Source: Halobacteriovorax sp. JY17
GTDB lineage: Bacteria > Bdellovibrionota > Bacteriovoracia > Bacteriovoracales > Bacteriovoracaceae
DNA length: 64,000 nt
Assembly: GCF_002753895.1 (NCBI RefSeq)
Contig: NZ_NJER01000004.1
Span: forward strand, 62,001-126,000
Direction of reading: 5' to 3'
Part shown: positions 15,553-23,867 of the stretch, piece after piece
How positions within the stretch are numbered: the stretch's first letter is position 1
Layout: every line of letters begins with the position of its first letter
Position numbers and translations under genes: made by a program
The notes under the pieces: model-generated
What the model saw: the letters and a program-made list of their open reading frames with translations, nothing else
Told to the model about the DNA's origin: nothing
Databases searched by the model: none

Positions 15553-16968
15553 ATGGTGGTCTATAGTTTTCTATTCTTCTTACTTCTCTTTGTATTAATT
15601 GGAGTTTCTTCAACCTTTAAAAGTAAAAAGAATAGTTCAGACTATCTAATGGCAGGACAAGATATTAAACCATGGCTAGCAGCTCTTTCGGCCGTCGCAA
15701 CTAATAATAGTGGTTACATGTTTATTGGGATGATTGGTTATACCTATACCAGTGGCTTGCAATCTATTTGGTTGATGGTCGGCTGGATTTTTGGCGACTA
15801 TATTATTAGTAATTTTGTTCATAAGAAATTAAGAGTGCAATCTGAGAAGAAGGAAATGTTAAGTTTTGGTGGAGTTCTTTCTCGTTGGCAAGGTGGAGAG
15901 TTTAAAAAACTTAGAGTTGTTGTTGGTTTAATCACTGTTATTTTTCTTGGAGTTTATGCCGCTGCTCAATTTAAGGCCGGAAGTAAGGCCCTTCATGTAC
16001 TCTTTGGATGGGAGTATAGTACTGGCGCGATCATTGGAAGTTTTATCGTCTTTGCATACTGTTTATCAGGAGGGCTTAGGGCATCTATTTGGACAGATGC
16101 TGCTCAGTCAATTGTGATGATTTTTGCTATGGCACTACTTTTCTTTGTAGGAGTAAGTGACTCTGGCGGTTTTTCAACATATTTCTCAAGTTTAGATGCT
16201 GTTGGACCTGGATACCTAAGTGTTATACCAACAGGACTTGCTATTGATAACTCCTTTGGTGTTTTCCTCTTTATTATTGGCTGGATTTTTGGTGGTTTTG
16301 GTATCATTGGACAGCCACACATTATGATTAGATTTATGACAATTAATAATGCTGAAAGTATGAATAAAACTAGAGCTTATTACTATGCTTGGTATATTGC
16401 ATTCTATGCTCTTACAATCGGTGTAGGTCTAACAGCGAGATTAATTCTTCCTGAAGCTTCAAATTTCGATGCTGAGCTTGCTCTTCCTTTAATGAGTCAA
16501 GCACTTCTTCCACAAGTTCTTATTGGTGTTGTTCTCGCAGGAATCTTCTCTGCAACAATGTCTACTGCAGACTCTCAGATTCTAAGTTGTTCGGCAGCTT
16601 TTACAATGGACATTTTTCCAAAAGGAAAAGGAAACCTTTGGTTAACAAAGTTAACAACAGCATTTGTTACAATTATGGCACTGCTGATAGCACTTTATGG
16701 AAGTAAGAATGTCTTTGAATTAGTTCTTATTTCTTGGTCAGTACTTTCTGCTGCATTTGGACCACTGCTCTTCTTATATGCGATTGGAAAAAAAGTTTCA
16801 GAATTTACAGGAATTTCAATGATTGTTATTGGTGTTGCAGTAACTTTAATTTGGAGACAACTAGGTCTTGCTGGTACAATGTTTGAAGTTGCTCCAGGAA
16901 TGGTGGCAGGGATTGTAACTTACTTTGTTTTATTTAGAACAAAACTGAACCTTATTAAGGAAAGCTAA
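15553..16968 (+). CDS. Sodium:solute symporter (SSS family)
   Basis: A 471-residue inner-membrane protein with about 12-13 hydrophobic helices. The N-terminal SSDYLMAGQDIKPWLAALSAVATN segment and the GGFGIIGQPHIMIRFM block are typical of PutP/OpuE-type symporters that import proline or related solutes with Na+; the region GIFSATMSTADSQILSCS contains the conserved serine/threonine sodium site. Given ablB upstream and MscS directly after (one-base overlap), uptake of an osmoprotectant is the likely role. A clear AAAGGA ribosome site precedes the ATG. Confidence 0.9.
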   Translation: MVVYSFLFFLLLFVLIGVSSTFKSKKNSSDYLMAGQDIKPWLAALSAVATNNSGYMFIGMIGYTYTSGLQSIWLMVGWIFGDYIISNFVHKKLRVQSEKKEMLSFGGVLSRWQGGEFKKLRVVVGLITVIFLGVYAAAQFKAGSKALHVLFGWEYSTGAIIGSFIVFAYCLSGGLRASIWTDAAQSIVMIFAMALLFFVGVSDSGGFSTYFSSLDAVGPGYLSVIPTGLAIDNSFGVFLFIIGWIFGGFGIIGQPHIMIRFMTINNAESMNKTRAYYYAWYIAFYALTIGVGLTARLILPEASNFDAELALPLMSQALLPQVLIGVVLAGIFSATMSTADSQILSCSAAFTMDIFPKGKGNLWLTKLTTAFVTIMALLIALYGSKNVFELVLISWSVLSAAFGPLLFLYAIGKKVSEFTGISMIVIGVAVTLIWRQLGLAGTMFEVAPGMVAGIVTYFVLFRTKLNLIKES

Positions 16969-17840
16969 TGTTTCCAGCTCTCACGACATACTCATACCCA
17001 ATTGGTGTGAGTATTGCTTTTATTCTTATTTATTTTTACTTTCGTCTTATTATTAAAAAAGCAGAGAAAGTTAAATTAAAGAATATAAAAAAGAGAGAAA
17101 TCCATGGCGCCGTTGAAACTGATTCTCCAGTAGAGAACGATGAAAAAGATATAAAGGAAAAAGGTATTCATGCAATTGAAGACCGCTTTTCTTTCATCAG
17201 TAAGGCATTGCCATTGGCTCTATTTGGAATTTGGTCTCTGGTTGTCTTTATTCCATATCTTGGAAGTATTCCTTCTGTATATATTTCTATCATCGCTGCA
17301 GTTCTCTCTGTTATTGCAGGTGTTTCACTTAGGCCATTTTTAGAAAACCTATTTTCAGGGGTAGTAATATCTTTTTTTAAGTTTATTAAGATTGGAGATA
17401 CTGTCATCATTGATGGACACTACGGTTTAATCGAGGAGATAGGTTTAACTTATTCAATCGTTAAGAAGTGGGACTGGAATAGAGTCGTAATTCCAAATGC
17501 GAAATTAATTCAAAAAGAAATTCAAAATCTTACTATTAATGATCAATATATCTGGGCCTATATCGAGTTCTTTGTATCTCCTGAAACAGACTTAGAAAAA
17601 TTAGAAGCTTGGGCCAAAGAATGCCCTCTTAAGTCTAAGTACTTTGCCAACACTGAAGAACCAACATTTTGGGTGATGGAGCTAGAGAAGGATTCTATTA
17701 AGTGTTGGGTTGCTGCCTGGGCAGATAATCCAAGCGATGCTTGGGAACTTCGAAATGATATGAGAACAAATTTACTGAAGAAGCTTCAGCAGGAAAGGGT
17801 GAGTTTCCATTTGAACCATTGGAAAACTAACCTAGTTTAA
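16968..17840 (+). CDS. MscS-family mechanosensitive channel
   Basis: A 290-residue protein. One N-terminal helix, a charged linker, two further helices, then the pore helix (VSLRPFLENLFSGVVISF) and the MscS beta domain with IGDTVIIDGHYGLIEEIGLTYSIV and RVVIPNAKL. It should release solutes on hypo-osmotic shock. Its ATG overlaps the stop of the symporter gene by one base (TAATG), so uptake and release systems are coupled in one transcript. Confidence 0.9.
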   Translation: MFPALTTYSYPIGVSIAFILIYFYFRLIIKKAEKVKLKNIKKREIHGAVETDSPVENDEKDIKEKGIHAIEDRFSFISKALPLALFGIWSLVVFIPYLGSIPSVYISIIAAVLSVIAGVSLRPFLENLFSGVVISFFKFIKIGDTVIIDGHYGLIEEIGLTYSIVKKWDWNRVVIPNAKLIQKEIQNLTINDQYIWAYIEFFVSPETDLEKLEAWAKECPLKSKYFANTEEPTFWVMELEKDSIKCWVAAWADNPSDAWELRNDMRTNLLKKLQQERVSFHLNHWKTNLV

Positions 17841-17860
17841 GTAATTTAGCTAGATTTTGA

Positions 17861-17875
17861 TTCGTAAAAACCGAA
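17861..17875. promoter_or_regulatory. TTCG-N7-CGAA dyad motif (site 3)
   Basis: TTCGTAAAAACCGAA, followed by TACG, 81-95 bases upstream of the LysR ATG at 17956. A second partial copy on the opposite strand (AAAAAGCGAATAG, 17907-17895) shares AAAAGCGAATAG with site 2 and has a CGAA arm but no TTCG arm. Tandem sites before a LysR gene suit autoregulation. Confidence 0.55.
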
Positions 17876-17955
17876 TACGTCGTTCAGGGTATTTCTATTC
17901 GCTTTTTCCTTAGTTATAATTAGGTATATTCTTTTTTGAACTAACTGAGGGTCTT

Positions 17956-18915
17956 ATGCATAAATTAAAAGATATTAACTGGAATCACTTATATTGCTTT
18001 TATGAAGTTGCTAAGGCCCAGTCTCTAAAGAAAGGGGCCAAGACTATTGGTACGGCTTCCTCAACTTTGAGTGAGCAGTTAAAGAAGTTAGAAGAGAAAT
18101 TTAATAAGAAGTTATTCGTTAGAAGTCCTAAGGGTTTGTCTCTTACAACAGATGGCGCTCAATTATTTGATAAGACGAGAGTGATCTTTGAAGAAGGAAG
18201 TAAAATTCTTGAACACTTTTCAGATGATGTAGTTGGTGGATATCCAGTGAATGTTGGTATCGAAGAGACAATTACTTACGACTTAGCTTGTGAATTCTCC
18301 TCTCAGTATTGGGATTTATACACTCCTTATGGAACTGTTAATACGATCAGACAGTCTGAGCAAGATGTTCTGATTGAAAATTTAATCCAAGGAAATATTG
18401 ATTGGGGAATTTCTCTAAGGAAGCCTAAAAGAAAGAGTTTGGACTACCAAGAGATAGGATCTTTTGAGGTTGTTTTTTGTTGTTCTTTAGATCTCTATAA
18501 TAAGTTTAAGAGTGAAAAAGATATTCTTGTAAATATTCCTTTTGCTGAAAATAGCTGGGATAAGAGCTTGAACCAGACGATTTATCAGTACCTAAGAAAG
18601 AAGGGGATTATACCAAAGGAGAAAATCCTAAGTGATCACTCTGACTTTGTTAAGAAACTCTGTGACCGTGGTCGATGTGTGATGTTTATTCCAAAAAACC
18701 CTCTTGAAGAGTATCCAGGATTAAAGACCTTTCAATTAGATGAACCTATAAAAGTTTCTCTCTATGCTATTTGGAAGAAGAGTGATGAGGGATTAATTTC
18801 GATTAGAAAGTTGAAAGATTTAATTCAGACAAAACTCTCTTATGTTCCAGAGAGATATGAAGATGTTGATTTACAGATTGAAGTTTCTGAAGTTTCTGAT
18901 GACTTGTTAAAGTAG
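17956..18915 (+). CDS. LysR-family regulator, NhaR-like
   Basis: A 319-residue LysR protein starting MHKLKDINWNHLYCFYEVAK, the N-terminal pattern of NhaR (which activates the Na+/H+ antiporter gene nhaA in response to sodium). The winged helix covers residues 8-66 with GTASSTLSEQLKKLEEKF, and the effector domain about 95-300. Three genes around it are a sodium symporter, a mechanosensitive channel and a cation:proton antiporter, which supports a sodium or osmotic signal. Dyad motifs with a LysR T-N11-A core occur before this gene and before neighbouring genes. NhaR-like is a family resemblance, not proven orthology. Confidence 0.85.
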   Translation: MHKLKDINWNHLYCFYEVAKAQSLKKGAKTIGTASSTLSEQLKKLEEKFNKKLFVRSPKGLSLTTDGAQLFDKTRVIFEEGSKILEHFSDDVVGGYPVNVGIEETITYDLACEFSSQYWDLYTPYGTVNTIRQSEQDVLIENLIQGNIDWGISLRKPKRKSLDYQEIGSFEVVFCCSLDLYNKFKSEKDILVNIPFAENSWDKSLNQTIYQYLRKKGIIPKEKILSDHSDFVKKLCDRGRCVMFIPKNPLEEYPGLKTFQLDEPIKVSLYAIWKKSDEGLISIRKLKDLIQTKLSYVPERYEDVDLQIEVSEVSDDLLK

Positions 18916-18918
18916 TGC

Positions 18919-19206
18919 TTAGTGCTCCATTTCCTTTAGTTCAACAAGCTTTGCTTTAGATAATTTTTCAATAATTTGGGAGACTTTTTCTGTAAGGTCT
19001 CCTGAGCTACTTTTTGAATTTGCTTTTATTTCTTTACATAAGTCTTTTATAGAAGAATTTCCCGAGCATAGTTCCCAAATTAAAAGTATCGCCGCATTAG
19101 TTGAAAAGGCTTTGCCTTCAGCATTTAAGAGCATAAAGTTCTCATTTTTGTCTTTGGCAATTCTTCCTTGTTTAACTGGGTAGATTTTTTCTATTTGAGA
19201 TATCAC
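18919..19206 (-). CDS. PqqD-like peptide-recognition (RRE) protein, orphan copy 2
   Basis: A 95-residue PqqD-type protein, GTG start at 19206 chosen because of the very strong ribosome site GGAGGGAGGAG just upstream. The N-terminal strands (NENFMLLNAEGKAFSTNAAILLIWEL) and the helical part (GNSSIKDLCKEIK ... IIEKLSKAKLVEL) follow the RRE fold. No maturase, peptidase or exporter for a modified peptide is in the window. It converges on the NhaR-like gene with only a three-base gap and has a full dyad motif 76-90 bases upstream of its start. Confidence 0.75.
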   Translation of the reverse strand: MISQIEKIYPVKQGRIAKDKNENFMLLNAEGKAFSTNAAILLIWELCSGNSSIKDLCKEIKANSKSSSGDLTEKVSQIIEKLSKAKLVELKEMEH

Positions 19207-19281
19207 AATTCTCCTCCCTCCTATCTGGTATATCTAATCCTAACATTTCGGGAAAGTAGTCTCACTAAGTATATGTTTCGT

Positions 19282-19296
19282 TTCGATTTAGCCGAA
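19282..19296. promoter_or_regulatory. TTCG-N7-CGAA dyad motif (site 4)
   Basis: TTCGATTTAGCCGAA, followed by TAGG, in the 214-base gap between the divergent PqqD-like gene (start 19206) and the antiporter gene (start 19421). Located 76-90 bases before the former and about 125 before the latter. The rest of this gap holds no gene that I can support. Confidence 0.55.
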
Positions 19297-19420
19297 TAGG
19301 TTCTTCACATGGTTCATGTTGCGACGCGCACTTATCAACTACTTAGCAAATGAACAGAAGTGTACTTAATCTCGTATTTTTAGGATAAAATTTTTAAGTA
19401 AAAATAATAATGGAAGGACA

Positions 19421-20566
19421 ATGAATATTTCAATATCTAATGATTTAGAGTACCTAGCGATTTTTTCGCTGGTACTAATTTTACCAAAGTTACTTTTAAG
19501 ATTTCGTCTTCCTTCGGGAATAACTGCCCTTATAATCGGGATTATATATTCAACGATTGATCCAACAATCCAAGATGATAGACTGTTTCGATTTCTATCA
19601 CAAATAGGGATTACCTCTCTCTTTCTCTTTGCAGGATTAGAAGTGGACTTTGCTGAGCTCAAAAGTGATGGAAAATATCTATCAAAGTATATTGCTAAGT
19701 CTTTATTTATAATTTTAATTATGATTCTAAGTTTAAGCTATTACTTCGAATTGTCTTACCCAAGTGCGACTATTTTAGCTCTTGGGATCTTTACTCCATC
19801 TGCTGGATTTATAATGAACTCGATGCATTCATTCAATATGGGAGAGGATCAGGAGTATTGGGTAAAATCTAAGGCCATAAGTAAAGAGCTTATGTCTGTG
19901 GTTCTTCTATTTATTGCGCTTCAGGGAGATGATATAAAATCTATGCTTGTATCCCTCGCTTTCTTTGCCGGACTCTTTGCTTTCTTACCTTTAATATTTA
20001 AGTTGTACTTTAAGTTTATTTCTCCTTATGCACCAAATTCTGAAATACCATTTCTTGTTGTTCTCTCTCTTACGGCGGGGGTCGTTTCAAAAGAGCTTGG
20101 AACTTATTACTTAGTGGGGGCTTTTATAGTAGGACTTATTGGTTCAAGATTTAAACATAAAATTTTTAAAGATGATGAGAAAATGCTCTTTAGTGCACTT
20201 GCTGGCTTCTTTAATGTCTTCTTGCCGTTCTATTTCTTTCAAGCTGGATTAAAGATTTCAGTAGGGGAAGTGACGCTAGACTCATTTACACTCGGATTAA
20301 TTTTCATCGTGATTTTTGTTCCTCTTAGACTTATTCTAACGAGCTCAAGTCTTAAATATGTTTTAAAAGAGTTTATTAAGAAGCCTTATCAAATCTCTCT
20401 CTCGCTGATGCCAACTTTGATCTTTGGGCTCGTTGCCGCAGGAGCTTTAAGGGCCAAGGGAGAGGTTGATAATAAGCTTATTTATGCTCTAATTTTCTAT
20501 ACATTGATATCAAGTTTACTTCCTTCGATCTTCTTTTCTCTTACTCGAAAAGGAGAAAAAGCATAG
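19421..20566 (+). CDS. Cation:proton antiporter (CPA2 family)
   Basis: A 381-residue membrane protein with about 11-12 helices and the Na_H_exchanger fold: LPSGITALIIGIIY, the discontinuous helix segment FLFAGLEVDFAELK, a later GTYYLVGAFIVGLIGSRF and the FQAGLKISVGEV motif. No C-terminal RCK/TrkA domain, so it is a short CPA2 protein. Expected to exchange Na+ or K+ for protons. AAGGA precedes the ATG. Position beside an NhaR-like regulator and a shared dyad motif points to sodium homeostasis. Confidence 0.86.
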   Translation: MNISISNDLEYLAIFSLVLILPKLLLRFRLPSGITALIIGIIYSTIDPTIQDDRLFRFLSQIGITSLFLFAGLEVDFAELKSDGKYLSKYIAKSLFIILIMILSLSYYFELSYPSATILALGIFTPSAGFIMNSMHSFNMGEDQEYWVKSKAISKELMSVVLLFIALQGDDIKSMLVSLAFFAGLFAFLPLIFKLYFKFISPYAPNSEIPFLVVLSLTAGVVSKELGTYYLVGAFIVGLIGSRFKHKIFKDDEKMLFSALAGFFNVFLPFYFFQAGLKISVGEVTLDSFTLGLIFIVIFVPLRLILTSSSLKYVLKEFIKKPYQISLSLMPTLIFGLVAAGALRAKGEVDNKLIYALIFYTLISSLLPSIFFSLTRKGEKA

Positions 20567-20623
20567 CGCTTAGCAATAATAGCCACTTAAGTAGAGATTA
20601 ATCTTTTCAAATACTTAAATGAT

Positions 20624-20676
20624 TGTTGCTTTGGGTTAGGGGCTGTGCTAATTAAGTCTTATTATTTAAAGCAACA
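20624..20676. repeat. Long-loop inverted repeat before the RRM gene
   Basis: TGTTGCTTT (20624-20632) and AAAGCAACA (20668-20676) form a perfect nine-base inverted repeat with a 35-base loop in the 188-base gap between the antiporter and the RRM gene. It may be a leader structure of the RRM mRNA or the antiporter's terminator; there is no T tract. Confidence 0.4.
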
Positions 20677-20754
20677 GCTAAGAGATTTATCCAGGTTTTC
20701 TGTCTAACTTCTTCATAGCATGTGGCAAAGACCATTTCAGATCGGAGAATTATA

Positions 20755-21039
20755 ATGGGTAGAAAATTGTATGTAGGAAACCTTCCTTTTTCAGCAACAG
20801 AAGACACACTTCTAGAAACTTTTTCAGCGTGTGGAACAGTTGATTCAGCAAAGCTAATCACTGACAGAGACACTGGAAGAAGTAAAGGTTTTGCATTTGT
20901 TGAGATGTCTTCAGATGAAGAAGCTCAAGAAGCTATTTCAAAATTTGATGGAAATGACTTAGACGGTCGTCCATTAAGAGTTAATGAAGCGAAGCCAAAA
21001 GAGCCAAGAAGTGGTGGTTTTGGTGGTGGACGTTACTAG
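20755..21039 (+). CDS. RRM-domain RNA-binding protein
   Basis: A 94-residue protein made of a single RNA recognition motif plus a short glycine-rich tail (SGGFGGGRY). RNP2 is LYVGNLPF (residues 4-11) and RNP1 is KGFAFVEM (about 44-51). I start at ATG 20755, preceded by GGAG; 11 codons upstream in frame lack a ribosome site. Small bacterial RRM proteins of this type, like the cyanobacterial Rbp proteins, bind single-stranded RNA and are often cold-induced. A strong terminator follows, so it is a single-gene transcript with an unusually long leader. Confidence 0.94.
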   Translation: MGRKLYVGNLPFSATEDTLLETFSACGTVDSAKLITDRDTGRSKGFAFVEMSSDEEAQEAISKFDGNDLDGRPLRVNEAKPKEPRSGGFGGGRY

Positions 21040-21056
21040 TCCCCAACCGCTAAGTG

Positions 21057-21086
21057 AGCAGTACATTCTTGTACTGCTTTTTTTTT
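21057..21086 (+). terminator. Rho-independent terminator after the RRM gene
   Basis: Perfect nine-base stem AGCAGTACA / TGTACTGCT with a TTCT loop, followed by a run of nine T (21078-21086). It starts 18 bases after the RRM stop. Confidence 0.9.
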
Positions 21087-21127
21087 CTAAATTTGCAGAT
21101 CTAAAATAATTCAATTACATTTATTAT

Positions 21128-21628
21128 ATGACAAAAGATTTTTTCAAAACTGAAATTAAGCAAGTTGGTGGTTATTTAAAAGAAGTCGTTACTTTCTTTG
21201 ACTCTTCTGGAAAGCCTATAAGTCATGTGATTAATCCTTTGATGGTTGAACTTAGGCCAAGAGATATCACTCAAATATTTGTAGGTGCACTTCTTGTCTC
21301 TTCTCCTCTTTGCTTTACAGAAGAAGTCTGGACTTTAAGTATTAACCTTAAGAATGAAAATGTTATGTACCTTGCCATCTCATCGATCGTAACGGTACTT
21401 CTCTTTGTTTACTATAACTTCTATAGGGATAAGCTTAGAGGTAATGTCATTGAATTTATCAAGCGTATTGTCGCGATTTATACCATCTCTATATTGAGTG
21501 TTATTTTAGTCCTCTTCTTAATTGATAAATTTCCTATAATGACGACACCATATATTGCTATTAAGCGAGTCATTATAATAGGGTTTCCATCTATTTTCGG
21601 TGCGGTGATCACAGACTCTTTAAAGTAG
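21128..21628 (+). CDS. Integral membrane protein, DUF2391-like
   Basis: A 166-residue protein with a polar N-terminal 50 residues and four hydrophobic helices (about 48-63, 77-95, 110-130, 143-162). The segment PLMVELRPRDITQIFVGALLVSSPLCFTEEVW resembles the DUF2391 family of membrane proteins, which has no known function. No ribosome site is obvious before the ATG. Its end overlaps the converging zinc permease gene by nine bases. Confidence 0.6.
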   Translation: MTKDFFKTEIKQVGGYLKEVVTFFDSSGKPISHVINPLMVELRPRDITQIFVGALLVSSPLCFTEEVWTLSINLKNENVMYLAISSIVTVLLFVYYNFYRDKLRGNVIEFIKRIVAIYTISILSVILVLFLIDKFPIMTTPYIAIKRVIIIGFPSIFGAVITDSLK

Positions 21629-22417
21629 TTTCTTATTAATCAACTTCACACTCAAGCAAGCGACTCCTAGGAGTAGTACTTGAGTCGGTGTGGTACTGAG
21701 CTTTTCAAAGAATAAAGAGAGGAGTAGTCCTCCTGTTGACGCCAAGATATTAATTATAATCAGAATGATATTATTAACTCTCTGACTCTTAAATGATGAC
21801 CCTAGGATTACGGCCCCAAGGGATAGAAAACTAAGAGTATGAATGAGACCTAGTCCAAAGACACCAATAATAACGGGAAGAAGAAGGAAGTATTCATCCT
21901 TTGTATTCTTTTTTAGTTTTTGAAATAAACTAATTTCCAGTGAATTCTTCGTTATAACCTTATTTAAAAAAAACAGAGAAATAGAAATTCCAGTATAGAG
22001 AATAATCATTGAAATATTCTCTACTCTTGTTGCTGTGACCATACTCCCAAAGAGACCACTACTTAAGTGAGTATCTAGATTTGGGAAGAAGGAAATCGTG
22101 AGATATTGAATAGAGGTAAGAGCAAGATAGATACAAATCATTCTTGTAGATCTTTCTCTACTGTTAATTTTAAAAATATCAAAGATGGACTTTCCTAATA
22201 TGAAGAAAAGTATACTTAGGAAAAGTGGGAGGAGACTGATTGATATAGTAGGAAGAAGTAAGTGACCTATTAGGTTTCCAATTATAGCAAATTGGCATAG
22301 AGCGAAGAGCTCAATGAATTTATTTCTCCAAATAAAGTGCTTTCCGATAATTGAGAATGTCGCACTTGAGAATATAGATGTTATAAAACTTAATTTATAA
22401 AAAAGAATCATTTCCAT
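21620..22417 (-). CDS. Zinc/manganese ABC transporter permease (ZnuB-like)
   Basis: A 265-residue polytopic protein of the ABC-3 permease family with about seven to eight helices; HTLSFLSLGAVILGSSF near residues 188-204 corresponds to the conserved coupling segment of these permeases. Its start overlaps the ATPase stop by one base (TAATG), the last gene of a four-gene operon (outer-membrane protein, binding protein, ATPase, permease). Zinc is the best guess for the substrate from the binding protein and the upstream Zur-like site. Confidence 0.83.
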   Translation of the reverse strand: MEMILFYKLSFITSIFSSATFSIIGKHFIWRNKFIELFALCQFAIIGNLIGHLLLPTISISLLPLFLSILFFILGKSIFDIFKINSRERSTRMICIYLALTSIQYLTISFFPNLDTHLSSGLFGSMVTATRVENISMIILYTGISISLFFLNKVITKNSLEISLFQKLKKNTKDEYFLLLPVIIGVFGLGLIHTLSFLSLGAVILGSSFKSQRVNNIILIIINILASTGGLLLSLFFEKLSTTPTQVLLLGVACLSVKLINKKLL

Positions 22418-22974
22418 TATAATTCCAATTCTTTTTTAGGAAGATTAATTTCTAAGTGAGAGACAATAATAATTGAAAGATTACTTCTTTTTTTCATCAA
22501 CTCACTAATTAGGTCTTCAATTAATTTTCTAGATTTTATATCTAAGTGATTGAGAGGTTCATCAAGTATAAGTACTTTAGTCCTCTTTGAAATACGAGTC
22601 AGTATAAGGGCCAATTGCCTCTCTCCACCACTTGAATTAACCCAGAGTCTATTGGCAAGCTCTGGATTTAAATACTGCTTAATTTCTTGTTCAACATCAT
22701 AGGTCTCCAGAAATTCTTTGAGAGTGAAATTGAAATTATGAGAATTCATACCAGCTTGAGGGAGGTAGGAGATTTCTTTATTTGAAATTAGCCAGTTAAT
22801 TTCCCCCCCAAGAGAAGGAATCTCTCCTAGAAGGGTTTTTAGGAGAGTACTTTTTCCTGAACCATTGGCTCCTTTTACTTGGATAATTTCCCCCACAGGT
22901 AGTTTAAAATTAATTGGAGAACTAAGAGAATTCTCGTATCCAATTTTTAAATTTACTGTGGAGAGGTAAGTCAT
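22417..22974 (-). CDS. Metal ABC transporter ATP-binding protein (ZnuC-like), short
   Basis: A 185-residue ATPase with all ABC motifs: Walker A GANGSGKST (about 34-42), Q-loop LPQAG, signature SSGGERQ, Walker B VLILDEP and the switch histidine in IIVSHLE. It is some 60 residues shorter than typical ZnuC and stops soon after the switch region, so C-terminal accessory parts are absent. Starts inside the stop of the binding-protein gene (ATGA overlap). Confidence 0.85.
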   Translation of the reverse strand: MTYLSTVNLKIGYENSLSSPINFKLPVGEIIQVKGANGSGKSTLLKTLLGEIPSLGGEINWLISNKEISYLPQAGMNSHNFNFTLKEFLETYDVEQEIKQYLNPELANRLWVNSSGGERQLALILTRISKRTKVLILDEPLNHLDIKSRKLIEDLISELMKKRSNLSIIIVSHLEINLPKKELEL

Positions 22975-23867
22975 TTAACTTCCAGTATTTGGTCAATGAG
23001 ACCATCTTGCATCTTCTTGTAGGCATCTTTACTTAGATAATCAATTAGACTTAGAGGAGATTTTATAATCTTAACCCCTGTTGTTTCGACTAATTTCTTT
23101 AATACTTTCTCCGGAGCACTATCTGTTGCCAGGATAATATTAACTTTCTCTTTTTTAATTATATTAATTACTTTTAAAATTCTTGCAGCAGAAGGAGGAA
23201 CTCCTGAAATCTCTTCAATACTACCTGCATTACTTAATTGATAATCTTTTAAGAAATAAGTGAATTCTTTATGGTATTCCATAAATTTTAAATTGCTTCT
23301 AAGGCTTAATTTCTTAATTTCACTTTCTTTTAAGCTTGAGAGTTCAAGAGCTAGCTTTGAAAAATTTTCTTTATAAACACTCTTATTATTTGGATCATTC
23401 TCTATAAGAGAGTTGAGGATAGACTTTCCTGCCATGATTAAGTAGCTTGGAGCTAAGTGATAATGAGGATTGCCTGCTGAGTGGACATCTCCCATAGATC
23501 TATCAACTGCAACTTCAAGTTTATCTAGGACTTCAACTTCTTTACTTGCATCACAGTAACCCTTGCCTCCAACTTGAATACGACTATTCCCGGAACGTTT
23601 TTGAACTTTAGAGGCCCAAGCACTTTCTAATTCAAGTCCGACAACGCAGAAGATATCAGCTGAGGCAACCTTGTGGATAAAGCTTGGAAGAGCTTCAACA
23701 AAGTGAGGGTTTTCCGGTCCAGAGAGAAGGGAATTTACTTGAACATTCTCTTTTCCAATTCTTGCCGCTAGCCAAGCAATATCTGTCGTTGTCGTGACGA
23801 TATTGAGCTTGGCTAGTGAAGTTCCCATTATAAGAAATGCGAGTAAAACTTTTAGATTAGAATACAT
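22971..23867 (-). CDS. Zinc ABC transporter substrate-binding protein (ZnuA-like)
   Basis: A 298-residue periplasmic protein of the cluster A-I metal-binding family. I start at ATG 23867, which gives a good signal peptide (MYSNLKVLLAFLIMGTSLA); a TTG 18 bases upstream is an alternative. The likely ligands are the histidine in ENPHFVEALPS, the GNPHYHLAPS segment, the histidine in MEYHKEF and the aspartate in ATDSAPEKV. Unlike many ZnuA proteins it lacks a long His-rich loop; that feature sits instead in the outer-membrane protein encoded just upstream, whose end this gene overlaps by 11 bases. Confidence 0.86.
   Translation of the reverse strand: MYSNLKVLLAFLIMGTSLAKLNIVTTTTDIAWLAARIGKENVQVNSLLSGPENPHFVEALPSFIHKVASADIFCVVGLELESAWASKVQKRSGNSRIQVGGKGYCDASKEVEVLDKLEVAVDRSMGDVHSAGNPHYHLAPSYLIMAGKSILNSLIENDPNNKSVYKENFSKLALELSSLKESEIKKLSLRSNLKFMEYHKEFTYFLKDYQLSNAGSIEEISGVPPSAARILKVINIIKKEKVNIILATDSAPEKVLKKLVETTGVKIIKSPLSLIDYLSKDAYKKMQDGLIDQILEVK

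Noticed and set aside
17895-17909. Fifth copy of the TTCG-N7-CGAA motif on the minus strand
   Set aside because: Only the CGAA arm and flank match; the other arm reads TAAG, so I list it only as a partial copy.
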